Assembly: GCA_934045075.1 (NCBI GenBank)
Contig: OW203740.1
Coordinates: 20,101,878 to 20,165,877 of the forward strand
Reading direction: 5' to 3'
Origin: Yponomeuta sedellus
Taxonomy: Eukaryota; Arthropoda; Insecta; Lepidoptera; Yponomeutidae
Length of the DNA stretch: 64,000 bases
Shown here: positions 42,149 to 51,929 of the stretch, piece by piece
How the letters are laid out: each line of letters starts with the position of its first letter
Position numbering within the stretch: position 1 is the first letter of the stretch
Made by a program: the position numbers and the translations under genes
Notes under the pieces: model-generated
The model's input: only the letters and a program-made list of their open reading frames with translations
Databases searched by the model: none
What the model was told of the DNA's origin: nothing

Positions 42149-42308
42149 CATACATACATACATACATACATACATACATACATACATACATACATACATA
42201 CATACATACATACATACATACATACATACATACATACATACATACATACATACATACATACATACATACATACATACATACATACATACATACATACATA
42301 CATACATA
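42119..42308 (-). repeat. (CATA)47 microsatellite, the LINE-H tail
   Basis: 47 uninterrupted units, read (TATG)n on minus, directly after the LINE-H ORF2 end at 42309. The long open frames on both strands are artefacts of the tetramer. Confidence 0.95.
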
Positions 42309-42640
42309 ACCTCACGCCTATATCCCAGAGGGGTAGGCAGGGACAAGGGACTGCCACTTGCCACGATCCTGACAGATCACCTTCGCTTCATCAACGTTCA
42401 TAAGTCGTTGCATGCACGCACGCCGGTTCCGTTATATTTCCCTTTGCTAATAGGGGACACTATTTGGTCGATGCATGTCCGCCTGGGACGTCCCTTACCA
42501 GCCCTTCCACTCACATTCGCAATATATATTTATTTCGTCAATCTTTCTTCCTTTATCCTCTCCACATGTCCAAACCAACGCATAGTTAGCGCCCCGAAAC
42601 GCCTTAAACGATATTAGGGGAAGAGTCTTGACAAAGTTAC
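42309..42640 (-). pseudogene. LINE-H ORF2 C-terminal region
   Basis: Reading minus in broken frames: a GALTMRWFGHVERIKEERL-like block near 42590, RAGKGRPRRTCIDQI near 42490, NVDEAKVICQDRGKWQSLV near 42380 and AYPSGI, then a stop just before the (TATG)n tail. This is the RTE/L2-like ending (RWFGHV-R...GRP-R-W...DR-KW) and explains the short LINE-H pieces elsewhere. Several frameshifts. Confidence 0.7.
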
Positions 42641-43668
42641 AATTAATATGGTCAAACGACTAAGCCCAACTCCAGTTGTTTCGATACCACTTGCCTTGTA
42701 TCAGCTCCATTTGAAACAGATCGTAATATTTCAGATCACCTCCACACGACTTAAGAGACGGTGTAAGCAATACGTGACTCAATTAAGATATTATATTTGT
42801 CGCTTGCTGGTCCCACCTTCTTATGCATTCGTATGAGGACGTCGACATTTGAAAAGTATATAGGACGCCCTAAATTGCGCCGGCGAGTCCAACGACCCGT
42901 CTTATCTGCCGCTGGTTCTCCGCGAAACAATTAACCAGCCGGGACAGACCCTAAGCTGCGCAACAAACGTCCCGCGGCCGGACAAGTTGCTACAAATAAC
43001 AGTAATTCAGCCGCTGCGCTACGCTAATTCAGTATTAATGCTTCGCCTGAACCGGTTGCCGACGCGTCCGTGCCAAGAGCGGGAGCGGTTTTGGAATGGC
43101 TCTCTTTACTTTCAGCTATTCAAATTTACCAGGATATCTGGGCTTACTAAACGCGCACTTTAGGAGCGTGAAAACTGTTTTGAAACTTAAAAGGAGGTAA
43201 TATGTGTTAAGGTTCCAGAAGAGCGAATCGACCCACCCATAACAATAATTATTAAAAGTTTGTTCTAACAATGGTTTAGGTAGGTATCATACGCTGATTT
43301 AGGTATCTTATTATTTCATTGGCCTAGGCCAACTTAGAGTTAGTCTCGGCGCAAAAACATAGTTTTAGAAGCGCCAAAAATTCAGATTACCCAACTTCCT
43401 TTTTCTGTGATCTTAACAGATACTAAGATTAACAGATAATAAGAAAGTTGGCAATTTGGGTGGGTTATATCTAGATCAGGTATATCGCTCATTATCCAGG
43501 TAGTGATAAGGTTAACTAGCAGAAATTTTAGGCTTTTAGACCCAAAACTTACAGCAAGGTTGTAAGCTTACTTTCTAGTTTCATCATGCTATCATGATGA
43601 TCATGCTATCTAAACAATGATTGACGAACTTGATTATTGATTGACTACGTCTGTTAAAATTTCAGAAA
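42641..43668. other. Repeat-free stretch with a GC-rich island
   Basis: 42840-43110 is CpG-rich (CGTCCCGCGGCCGGACAAGT, CGGTTGCCGACGCGTCCGTG), with no ORF of note and no repeat match. The rest is AT-rich. Candidate regulatory or conserved DNA. Confidence 0.4.
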
Positions 43669-43682
43669 AGGATAATTTGATT

Positions 43683-44135
43683 ATACTATTTTTATTTTTA
43701 ATGCACTAACCCATGCTAAGGACAATTTTAAAAACCTATTTAGAGGCTGAAAATTCCACCCATGCCGGGATTCGAACCCGCAACCTCTGGCTATCCGTGC
43801 CAGCGCTCTTCCAATTGAGCCAATGGGCGACTCATCGGCATCAGTGAAATTTTGAACCTCATCTGCATCACTTACAGCCCCGACTACCTACTTTGTAGTT
43901 AGGTTTTTACATCGGAATGATATCACTGTACCCACATGATTATACTATTTTTATTATTAATGCACTAACCCGTGCTAAGGACAATTTTAAAAAACCTATT
44001 TAGAGAGGTTCGAAATTTCACTGATGCCGGTGAATCACCCATTAGCTCAATTGGAAGAGCGCTGGCACGGATAGCCAGAGGTTGCGGGTACGAATCCCGG
44101 CATGGGTGGAATTTTTAGCCTCTAAATATGTTTTT
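43683..44135. mobile_element. TFB composite (three partial units) with 14-bp target duplication
   Basis: Inverted full unit (43683-43937), a second inverted tail joined tail-to-head (43938-44005), then a switch to forward head, tRNA-like domain and end. AGGATAATTTGATT at 43669-43682 and 44136-44149 shows that all 453 bp entered together. Confidence 0.92.
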
Positions 44136-44163
44136 AGGATAATTTGATTTAGGTTGTCTTGCC

Positions 44164-44820
44164 AACATCATCATCATCATCAGCCCATTATGTTCCCACC
44201 GAGGGGCACGGGTCTCTTCCCTGAGATAGGTATAGGCCATACTCCACCACAGGGGCCAAGTCCGGATTGATAGAGGCTTGCAAGTCTAGTGGCTCGTCTT
44301 ACAGTCAGAAGTTTTCAAGCCACCCTAATCCTCTGACTTGGCTTAACGACTGCCATCTATCAACGCAGCCAGCACCAACTGCTTAACGTACCTTGCGACG
44401 CAAGGAACCACTCGGAAAAATACCACTAGCGTTAGTCAAAGACGTTTTATACTATTTTTATTTTTAATGCACAAACCCGTGCTAAGGACAATTTTAAAAA
44501 ACCTATTTAGAGGCTAAAAATTCCACCCATGCCGGGATTCGAACCCGTGACCTCTGGCTATCCGTGCCAGCACTCTATCCAACTGTACGTAATACAGAGA
44601 ATAGTGTAAAGAGGTTCGAAATTTCACTGATGCCGGTGAGTCGCCCATTGGCTCAGTTGGATAGAGCGCTGGCACGGATAGCCAGAGGTCGCGGTTTCGA
44701 ATCCCGGCATGGGTGGAATTTTTAGCCTCTAAATAGGTTTTTCAAAGACGGTTTACCCATCCATGCACTGAACACGCCCTGTGTTGCTTAACCGTCGTGA
44801 ACCGACGAACGCAAACCGTC
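44164..44820 (-). mobile_element. SINE-4b copy, split by a TFB
   Basis: (ATC)n tail, TTCCCACCGAGGGGCACGGG, GTCCGGATTGATAGAGGCTT, TGGCTTAACGACTGCCATCT to GTTAGTCAAAGACG. It resumes at 44742 with GGTTTACCCATCCATGCACT and GCTTAACCGTCGTGAACC, as in 53587-53930. Confidence 0.85.
44445..44741. mobile_element. TFB element with target duplication of at least 9 bp
   Basis: Inverted tail and inverted 3' half of the tRNA-like domain, a switch at about 44588 (CCAACTGTACGTAATACAG), forward head, full tRNA-like domain and end. TCAAAGACG at 44436-44444 and 44742-44750. The uninterrupted SINE-4b elsewhere confirms the empty site. Confidence 0.93.
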
Positions 44821-45552
44821 GTTTCGTTATCGTAAGAATCTACTGGAACGTCACTTAGGACATTGGTCATTCTTGACCTCGCCAACTCTCGTGGCTTGGG
44901 CCACGCGCCCCAGTAGCCGTCCAGCCGGGTAACAGATAGCTGTAACTTAGCCTTAACTTGAGTTCGGCTTGAGCATACAATTGTCCGGACAAAAACTGAG
45001 GGCGGTTTTCATTAGTGGTCGCTCGCTCGCCGTTTGCGACGGAGCGATGAAATTGCGTTGAAGGACTCAAAAGGGTGGGCCTTGTGCAAAGACAGATTTG
45101 TGCCTGTGCTATTCAATTTGTGGGTATTCGTCCATGTCTGTTCAACATAGTATAGCTATGGTATCCTAGTTTGAGACCCGGACAATTAATTGCTAACAAG
45201 TTAATGCTATTATAACATGAAAGAGTTCTTTGAAGATAAATTGTAATTTAAATATTTATTACTTTGGTTTCTAACTATTGATAAGCTGTCATATACGTTT
45301 TTATCATTGACATTTTGAATTGATTTCTTAATATTAGGTTATCTTTTTATTTTATTTTTTCAAATCTTTAACATTTATAACGTTATTGCGTGCGATTATT
45401 TAAATGTCTTGATACTTTTGACATAAGATTTGTATGTCTATTTAGGTAGAGCATAAAAGAAACTGTATTTTTAACTATAGCACTGATGCGATACTTGTGG
45501 CTCACAAATCAATAAATTAATTAAGAATTGTATTGTACGTAATGTTTATTAT
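44821..45552. other. Repeat-free stretch, GC-rich at 44821-45080
   Basis: The first 260 bp are GC-rich (CCGTCGTTTCGTTATCGTAA, CGCGCCCCAGTAGCCGTCCA). A 67-codon minus frame there has no family. The rest is AT-rich. Confidence 0.4.
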
Positions 45553-45655
45553 TAGTTGAACGTTGACGAAGCGAAAGAGATTTGTCAGGGTTATGGCCAG
45601 TGACAGGCCCTGGCCTATACCTCAAGGAGAGAGGCATGAGTTTACTATATGTTAA
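45553..45655 (+). mobile_element. LINE-H 3' end, diverged
   Basis: GAACGTTGACGAAGCGAAAG, GACAGGCCCTGGCCTATACC and GAGGCATGAGTTTACTATAT. Confidence 0.65.
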
Positions 45656-45712
45656 TGTTATTGTTTGAATAAATAGTTTTTTGTTTGAGGTATGCTTTTT
45701 TTATTATTTCAA

Positions 45713-45985
45713 TCGATATCAACCCTTGTATGTCCTCACTGCTGGCGCTTGGGTCTCTACCTGCATAGCAGGAATGTTAGGCCATACTCCACCACGGGGC
45801 CCAAGTCCGGGTTGCTGGAGGATTGTAAGACAGTGGCGGGCCTTACTGTCAGAAGTTATCAAGCCGCCAATAAGGCCTCTGACATGGCTTAATAACTGCC
45901 ATTACATGACAGCCGACACCAACACCAACGGCTTAACGTGCCTTGCGAAGCACGGAAGCGCTCGGAAAAATGCCACTAGCGGCTA
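45713..45985 (-). mobile_element. SINE-4 copy
   Basis: GATATCAACCCTTGTATGTC through CTTGCGAAGCACGGAAGCGC and TGCCACTAGCGG. The 101-codon frame across it belongs to the repeat. Confidence 0.82.
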
Positions 45986-46113
45986 GACCAGGGTACGATC
46001 GCTTCACTAGGTCATTTTGGACAAAAAATGGACAAAAAAGCTCCAAACTATTTAAAAAGGGAAGAGGTCCTACTCACTGTATTGCACAGTACTAGGGCTA
46101 GCTGCAGCTTAAG

Positions 46114-46571
46114 TTAGTTTAGAACACTTTTATTAGAAACCCCTCACCCAAATGCGATTTGGGGGTCTATTCTTAAAACAATAGTAACAAAATACGTATA
46201 AGTAGGAATTTTATTGGACAAAATAAGCGTATAAGCTTCTTCTTCTTCTTCAGGCTATATTAGTCCACTGCTGGACATAGCCCCCCCCCCCCCTTCTAAT
46301 ATGCGCCATAGCGCCCTGTCTTCAGCTTACCGCATCCAGCATCTGCCGGCAGTTTTTCGCTCATCCCACCTGGTTGGCGGGCGTCCTACACTACGTTTGC
46401 CGAGTCGCGGTCTCCACTCAAGAATACTTTTACTCCAACGGTTGTCTAAATTAGTCTAGAATATTTTTAGTAGAAGCCCCACACCCAAATATACTTTAGG
46501 GGTCTTATTCTCAAAACTAAGTAACAAAATATGTGTAAGTAATTTTAATTGACCAAATAAGTGCATATAAG
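46114..46571. repeat. Direct repeats of about 123 bp flanking an RTE-F
   Basis: 46114-46236 and 46448-46571 match at roughly four positions in five (ACCCAAAT, GGGGTCT, AGTAACAAAATA, ATAAGCTT in the same order). Each contains a short stem around CCCAAAT-GGGG. Confidence 0.7.
46236..46443 (-). mobile_element. RTE-F 3' end
   Basis: TTCTTCTTCTTCAGGCTATA, GTCCACTGCTGGACATAGCC, a run of 14 C (46280-46293) and CCATAGCGCCCTGTCTTCAG, to ACGTTTGCCGAGTCGCGGTC. Confidence 0.82.
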
Positions 46572-47631
46572 CTTTATCATTTAAAAATCCACCGTGAAAT
46601 GTAGAGATAATAAAAATTTCCGGTCAATCACATATACATAAGCTCACACCTGTATCCTCGATAGGTTACCACTTCACCAAAGTGTGCCACTACGTTTAAA
46701 ATTACCTTAGTATATCATTCGTAGTAGGGATAACATTCTTAGAATTTATAATTGTAATTCTTTTTTTTCTGCTTGTGCAGTGAAGTGTTCTCTATCTTTC
46801 TGTCGAATAATTATAAAACTCGTTATTGTTATTATTATTAATATTAATACTTTTATTGTACTTAAATTTTAACAATAAACCGTACAATTTGTATAGCAAA
46901 ACTTGCAATAATATTATAAATCTATACATAACTACATGCATATATATACACACATACATACACACACACATACACATATATATACAGACATCTAAATTTA
47001 ATTTATAATTATCATAAGAATGTAAATTGTGAGCTGGTGGGGTTTAACAAGTTATTTTGAGAACAGCCTCTGTTTCAAAATAGTCCATGCTAAAGAGTGT
47101 TCTTTTTCATTCTGACTTAAGTCAATAGAATAAGACAGAGTGAGAATTAGCAATGCTTTGATTTAGCAGACTATTATGAATAAGGGGGTAAATGTTTAAG
47201 CTCAAAATACTAATACTTTTATTGCACCTAAATTTCAACAATAAAACCGTACAATGTCCCCTCATCATTATATAACAAATGTCTTACTATTTTAACCAGC
47301 ATGCCCTGCTCTGAATATAATTAATCAGAATCAAAAAACTTTCGTATCAAAATGCTATTTCGTATTTTCGAAAAGCTTCATTATGATATTTTACATAACG
47401 AATAGCGAGTACATAAACTAAAGATATCCTTGTGTGTGTGCGTGTTTATGTGTGTGTGTGCGTGTTTGTGTGTATCTGTGTGTGTTTGTGTGTATGTGTG
47501 TGTGCGCGTGTTAAAGTCTTAGTGATTGTACGCTGTTGTGTACCAGTGTAGATTGTAATATTTATTACCCACGGACTGTTAATATTATAAAATTCTTAGA
47601 AAAGATTTTGTACTGTTTTCATGGTATAACA
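46572..47631. other. AT-rich DNA with LINE-K-like ends and (TG)n
   Basis: 46630-46668 is a LINE-H scrap. 46830-46880 and 47205-47255 both read ATACTTTTATTG then ACAATAAA(A)CCGTACAAT, like minus-strand LINE 3' ends. 47430-47512 is an interrupted TG/CG repeat. No gene. Confidence 0.5.
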
Positions 47632-47891
47632 TATTTTAAGCTTTCGCGACTTGTACACATAGTTAGAATATTTTCGGTTATCGTCCGAAATTGTCAGTGT
47701 GGTGTGTCGCAACCCTAATAGTGCTTTGTGATAGATGGCTGATTGAGGGTAGTCTGAAACCTCATCAGCCGAAGATGTGAACGGGTGCCAGCTATCAGTC
47801 TTCTCGTGACCACGATGACTGTATCGTCGTCGAAACGTCGAGGTAAAATAGCAATAAATTACTACGCGATTATGCCCCGAAAATATTCTAT
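47632..47891. mobile_element. PLE-P repeat, left arm truncated
   Basis: Starts TTTCGCGACTTGTACACATA as at 12181. Interior in the opposite order to 12345-12440 (GGTAGTCTGAAACCTCATCA). Ends with the right arm GTCGAAACGTCGAGGTAAAA, ATTACTACGCGATTATGCCC. Confidence 0.6.
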
Positions 47892-48301
47892 GTTTTCATG
47901 GTATTTTCGGTGGACGCCAAGAATCCGCCCCGCCCCACCACGGAGGCGCGGTAAGCAAGCGTCGCAGTTAGCCGAATGAATTCATTAGCCCGTTTCGCAT
48001 TCGGCACACGTAAATATCGTCTAGTTTACAAGTTAAATCGACGGAGAAAACGCTCCCATAATTAATTAGAGCAGCGAGCGGGGCGGGACAATTCGGGATA
48101 AATGCGCAAGCTAGCTGGCGAGCGTTGGCTAGACGGAGGGGGGGGGGGGGGTCGCACGGAGAACTATCTTTGTCATAACATTGAGCTAAATATTTATGTA
48201 TTTATTTTAAGTTTACGTAGTTTATTTATTTCTTTCATAGTTAGGTAGTTTATTCAATATTGATGTAGTATATTTTGTACACGTTTAAAGACCCGCTTCA
48301 G
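47892..48301. other. GC-rich, repeat-free island with homeodomain-like words
   Basis: 47915-48150 includes CCGCCCCGCCCCACCACGGA, AATGAATTCATTAGCC, CCCATAATTAATTAGAGCAG and a run of 13 G (48139-48151). No ORF. It looks like conserved non-coding or promoter-type DNA, but nothing confirms this. 48152-48301 is AT-rich. Confidence 0.4.
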
Positions 48302-48309
48302 ACCCGAGT

Positions 48310-48714
48310 AACAGCGGTGGTAGCTCAGTGGGTAGAACCATAGACTGGCAAGCGAGAGCCCCAGGTTCGATCCCGAGTGCGGGCATGTACCAATGACTTT
48401 GTATAATTTCAAAGTTACGTACATATGCGAATTTGCAGTCGCAATACCACACGCTAACGGTGAAGGAAAACATCGTCAGGAAACCCGCGGCTTGGTTGGC
48501 TCCGCACGTATTGACTAGTCTTTCCTGTGGGCTAGGCCGACTAAGCTGTCAGGATGGTATAGGTGCTGGGCAAGCCTACACCATCTATAAAACCATGACC
48601 CAGGCACTACAGCGTCGGAGTGGTCCCTTCACCCATCTAGTGTGAGTGAAGATACCACTGGACGCTGTATAAATCATCTCATTAAGTAGATGCAAAAAGG
48701 CCAATATTATTATT
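48310..48714 (+). mobile_element. SINE-1, full length, 8-bp target duplication
   Basis: Head GCGGTGGTAGCTCAGTGGGT (A box) and CCAGGTTCGATCCCGAGTGC (B box), then a body of about 330 bp and an (ATT)n end. ACCCGAGT at 48302-48309 and 48715-48722. The reference copy for the family in this window. Confidence 0.92.
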
Positions 48715-48763
48715 ACCCGAGTTGAACCGAAGATTAGAAAAGATAAGCGGTGGCAGCCTAACC

Positions 48764-49330
48764 GAAGCGCTCGTGGCCTAGTCGAACAAACCGAGTGATT
48801 GGAATCAATCACTTGAGTTAAGCAACAGCAGGCGCGATCAGGTGCAAGATAGGTGACTGCCGCTAGCGGCATTTTTCCAAGCGCTTCCTTGCTTCGCAAG
48901 GCACGTTAAGCCTTTGGTGCCGGTTGTCATGTAATGGCAGTCGTAACGCCATGTCAGAGGCCTTATGGGCGGCTTGATAACTACTGACAGTAAGGCCCCC
49001 CACTGTCTTAGAATCCTTCACCAACCTGGTCTTGGCCCCCGTGGTGGAGTATGGTCTAACGTTCCTGCACTGCAGGAAGAGACCCGTGCCCCAGCAGTGG
49101 GGAGATACAAGGGTTGATATCGATATCGATCGATATTAGCTCCCGTGGTGGAGTATGGGCTAACCTTCCTGCGATGCAAGAAGAGACCCGTGCCCCAGCA
49201 GTGGGGAGATACAAGGGTTGATATCGATATCGATCGATATTAGCTCCCGTGGTGGAGTATGGGCTAACCTTCCTGCGATGCAAGAAGAGACCCGTGCCCC
49301 AGCAGTGGAGACGCACAAAAGGTTGATATC
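48764..49330 (+). mobile_element. SINE-4 with its last 104 bp amplified
   Basis: Starts GAAGCGCTCGTGGCCTAGTC-like at 48766. The 3' part is repeated: 49010-49113 (original), 49114-49217 and 49218-49321 (104 bp each). Units are joined through GATATCGATATCGATCGATA. Confidence 0.85.
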
Positions 49331-49904
49331 AATATCATATTCATTATTCCACCTTATTTAATTCCTTTCTACGGAGCAATCAATAATTACTTTAAACCAT
49401 ACACACGTTTATCAATACTTACAAGGTGGTGATACAAAACTCTTCTTGAATTTCTCGGGCTGAGCACAAAAACTCGTCTTAATTATAGTGTAAAGCAGTT
49501 TTATCTTTACGTTGCAGTTGTATTGATTTATGGGAGCCCTTAGGGACGACCCAAAATCATATGTTTGACTCCCTTTTGCCTGACGCTCGTCTACCTAAGC
49601 CCTTGCAAGGAATTTCTAACCGTACGGTATTGAAAATAAGGGTACATTTGGAGCAGCTGAGTATGGCAAAAGAAATCTCAGTTTTTACTATCGTCTTGTC
49701 CCGAAAAAAAAACACACAGATTCTAAAGCAACAGGTAGTTCGTAGAAACTCAGGGGTTATTCTTAGAATACGCTTTTTTTTCTAAAAAGGCAATCCTCTT
49801 TTGGATAAGGTTTGGTCAAACAATATAAGACATCCTTTGAGAATGGTGATGGCTGGTATCTAATGCGATTACTGTCTAGTGCTTAATCAACACTTCAATA
49901 CTCA
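49331..49904. other. Unmatched DNA
   Basis: An open frame 49561-49785 (74 codons) shows no family. Otherwise empty. Confidence 0.4.
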
Positions 49905-50605
49905 ATACTTTATTGCATTCCACAAGTTTCAAGGTTGTTACATAATAACTTAACAGTTATTTGATAAGATCTTTGTGGACCCTGTAGGGCACGCAACATT
50001 TTAAAGTGCTATATAAAAGTATTTAAAAACCTATTTAGAGGCTAAAAATTTCACCCATGCTGGGATTCGAACCCGCAACCTCTGGCTATCCGTGCCAGCG
50101 CTCTACCAATTGAGCCAATGGGCGACTCACGGCATCAGTGAAATTTCGAACCTCTTTACACTATTCTCTGTATTACGTACAGGCAGCGACATCTGACTTA
50201 TAAGCAAATTGCATTACTTACAGCCCCGACTTACTTCCTTAGCACGGGTTAGTGCATTAAAATAAAAATAGTATATATAAAAGTATGTATTACATTAATT
50301 TAAATTTAATTTGATTAATTAAATATACAATTTTAATTATATTTATAAAGTTACATTTATACAATTATTTATCTCATTTCATCTATACTATCTTTTAAAT
50401 ATTCTTCTATCTTATAATAACATTTTGAAATTAGTATTTTCTTTAAATCTTTATTGAAACTGTAGTCGTTATTTAATTCTTTGAGGTGATTTGGGAGTTT
50501 ATTATAAATTTTTATAGCCATTACTAATGTACTGGAAGAGTGGAAGAGTGCGCTGCAATACAACTTCGTTCTAATGCAGCTGAAATATAGGGCGAAGCCT
50601 CTCAT
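49905..50605 (-). pseudogene. LINE-M ORF2 C-terminus and 3' UTR, split by a TFB
   Basis: Minus frame to 50369 reads HSSSTLVMAIKIYNKLPNHL then KDLKKILISKCYYKIEEYL, a typical CR1/jockey-like LINE protein end of about 70 residues before the stop. The 3' UTR continues to 49905 and ends with GGAATGCAATAAAGTATTGA. It is interrupted at 50023-50273 by a TFB. A second copy of the UTR is at 61140-61310. Confidence 0.75.
50023..50273. mobile_element. TFB element with 13-bp target duplication
   Basis: Inverted end, inverted tRNA-like domain (GGGATTCGAACCCGCAACC) and inverted head to CCCGACTTA (about 50233), then the forward tail CCTTAGCACGGGTTAGTGCA. TATATAAAAGTAT at 50010-50022 and 50274-50286. The uninterrupted LINE-M at 61140 supports the empty site. 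Confidence 0.93.
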
Positions 50606-50662
50606 TGTGCCCAGCGTGCCCTCACATCTGCACTCAGGAAGGCCTAATGAAGGCGAAAGTTA

Positions 50663-50863
50663 ATATGTATGTTTGTTACTTCTTCACGTCTAAACGGCTG
50701 CGGCTGTCGTGATTTTTTTATTTTTACTTATTTAATGACTCTTGTGGTAGTGATTTTAATAAAATTTTGTAGGAAGTACATAGGCTCCGTTTTACTGCGG
50801 GAAAATATCTTATTCCCATGGGAAAATCGATAAACTGCAGGTAACACCGCGGGGCACAGCTAG
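50663..50863 (+). mobile_element. Helitron-like 3' end
   Basis: Ends GGTAACACCGCGGGGCACAG then CTAG (50860-50863) before T. Same family as 1005-1600 (ATTCCCATGGGAAAATCG; CACGTCTAAACGGCTG). Confidence 0.7.
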
Positions 50864-50886
50864 TAATAATATAATAATATTGTATA

Positions 50887-51161
50887 GAATCAGGCGTTAC
50901 TTTGCGGAAATCCATAGTAGCACTAAAAAGTGAAAATTCCCTTGCTAAATTGCGCCAAAAAGCACCATGCGGTTAGTTAATGCACCGCCCTCCCTCCCAC
51001 TTTTTCAAGCAGAAGCAAGACACGAACACGCCACCACCGACAGCAATACTTGTGTTAGAAAACACGCGACGCGTTTCGCCTCTAACACGAGGCATCCTCA
51101 GGCACACAAGTGCAAGTGAATTGTGTATTATTATGGATTTCCGCAAAGTAACGCCTGATTC
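50887..51161. mobile_element. Inverted-end element with a hammerhead-like core
   Basis: 30-bp exact inverted ends (GAATCAGGCGTTACTTTGCG...; 50887-50916 and 51132-51161). On minus, 51101-51073 reads CTGAGGA, a 5-bp stem GCCTC/GAGGC, and GAAAC. A diverged one-armed copy is at 60965-61140. Possibly a Penelope-like terminal unit. Confidence 0.6.
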
Positions 51162-51200
51162 CATATCTGACAGTAGACAGCTGCTGTACAAGTATACTCT

Positions 51201-51292
51201 TCTTCTTTAGGCTGTACTATGTAGTCCACTGCTGGACATAGCCCTCCCCTAATGAGCGCCATAGCGCCCTGTCTTCAGCTTACCAGTATACT
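51201..51292 (-). mobile_element. RTE-F 3' end
   Basis: TTCTTCTTTAGGCTGTACTA to GCGCCCTGTCTTCAGCTTACC. Confidence 0.78.
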
Positions 51293-51401
51293 CGCATAGT
51301 CCGATCGTCAATCTTGTCCAAAATACACGAATAAGTGAACGGATGTCCACCTGACGCCATTTTGATGCCGAAACAAAAAACACTGCACCCGGCGTGGGCC
51401 T

Positions 51402-51708
51402 GAGTGCTTAGTGCGAGTTTGACAGATCCAATCGAATAACTTTACTACCGCGTCAATCGAGCATTGTGTAGTGAGTATCAGTAAATTAACCGTTCGAACT
51501 GGCAAAACGCTGTCACAGTACAACTCGCACTCGCGTTTATTCGTGTTTTGGCTGGTAAACTTGTTCACTTCTCAACGTAAACCATTACAACACGCACTCA
51601 GCAATTTTAATTTCCATACTTGTCGCTAGGTGGCGCTTCTTCGATGCCATAGAAACATGAGTTTACGTTAACGCGATCGAGTAATTAAAAAACTCGCACT
51701 AAGCACTC
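51402..51708. mobile_element. MITE-Q copy 1
   Basis: Ends GAGTGCTTAGTGCGAGTTT and its exact inverse (AAACTCGCACTAAGCACTC). 307 bp, with CGCTAGGTGGCGCTTCTTCG inside. No coding. Confidence 0.85.
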
Positions 51709-51929
51709 TGAGCGTACAAGCTACTGTTATTTCACAAAATCGAGCGGGTTGACCACCGGGCGGCGTACAAGCCGCTGCTTATGGCGTGATGGGGGAAGGC
51801 GAGGGGCGAGTAAAAACAAATATTATGTAATGTTGTAGTAACTCGGACGGGAGCTACTGAGGCATTATTACGTAAGTATTCGCTGAGTTGCGTAAAGTTG
51901 ATCTATACTTTTTTTAAGCTACTCCGGCT
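51709..51929. other. GC-rich spacer between the MITE-Q copies
   Basis: No repeat match. Contains CGGGTTGACCACCGGGCGGC. Confidence 0.4.

Noticed and set aside
42062..42617. Open frames of 60-169 codons over the (CATA)n array
   Set aside because: They are tetramer repeat read-through (YVCM / YIHT periodicity), not genes.
46114..46571. LTR retrotransposon or solo LTR pair
   Set aside because: The repeats lack TG...CA ends and the interval holds only a LINE 3' end.
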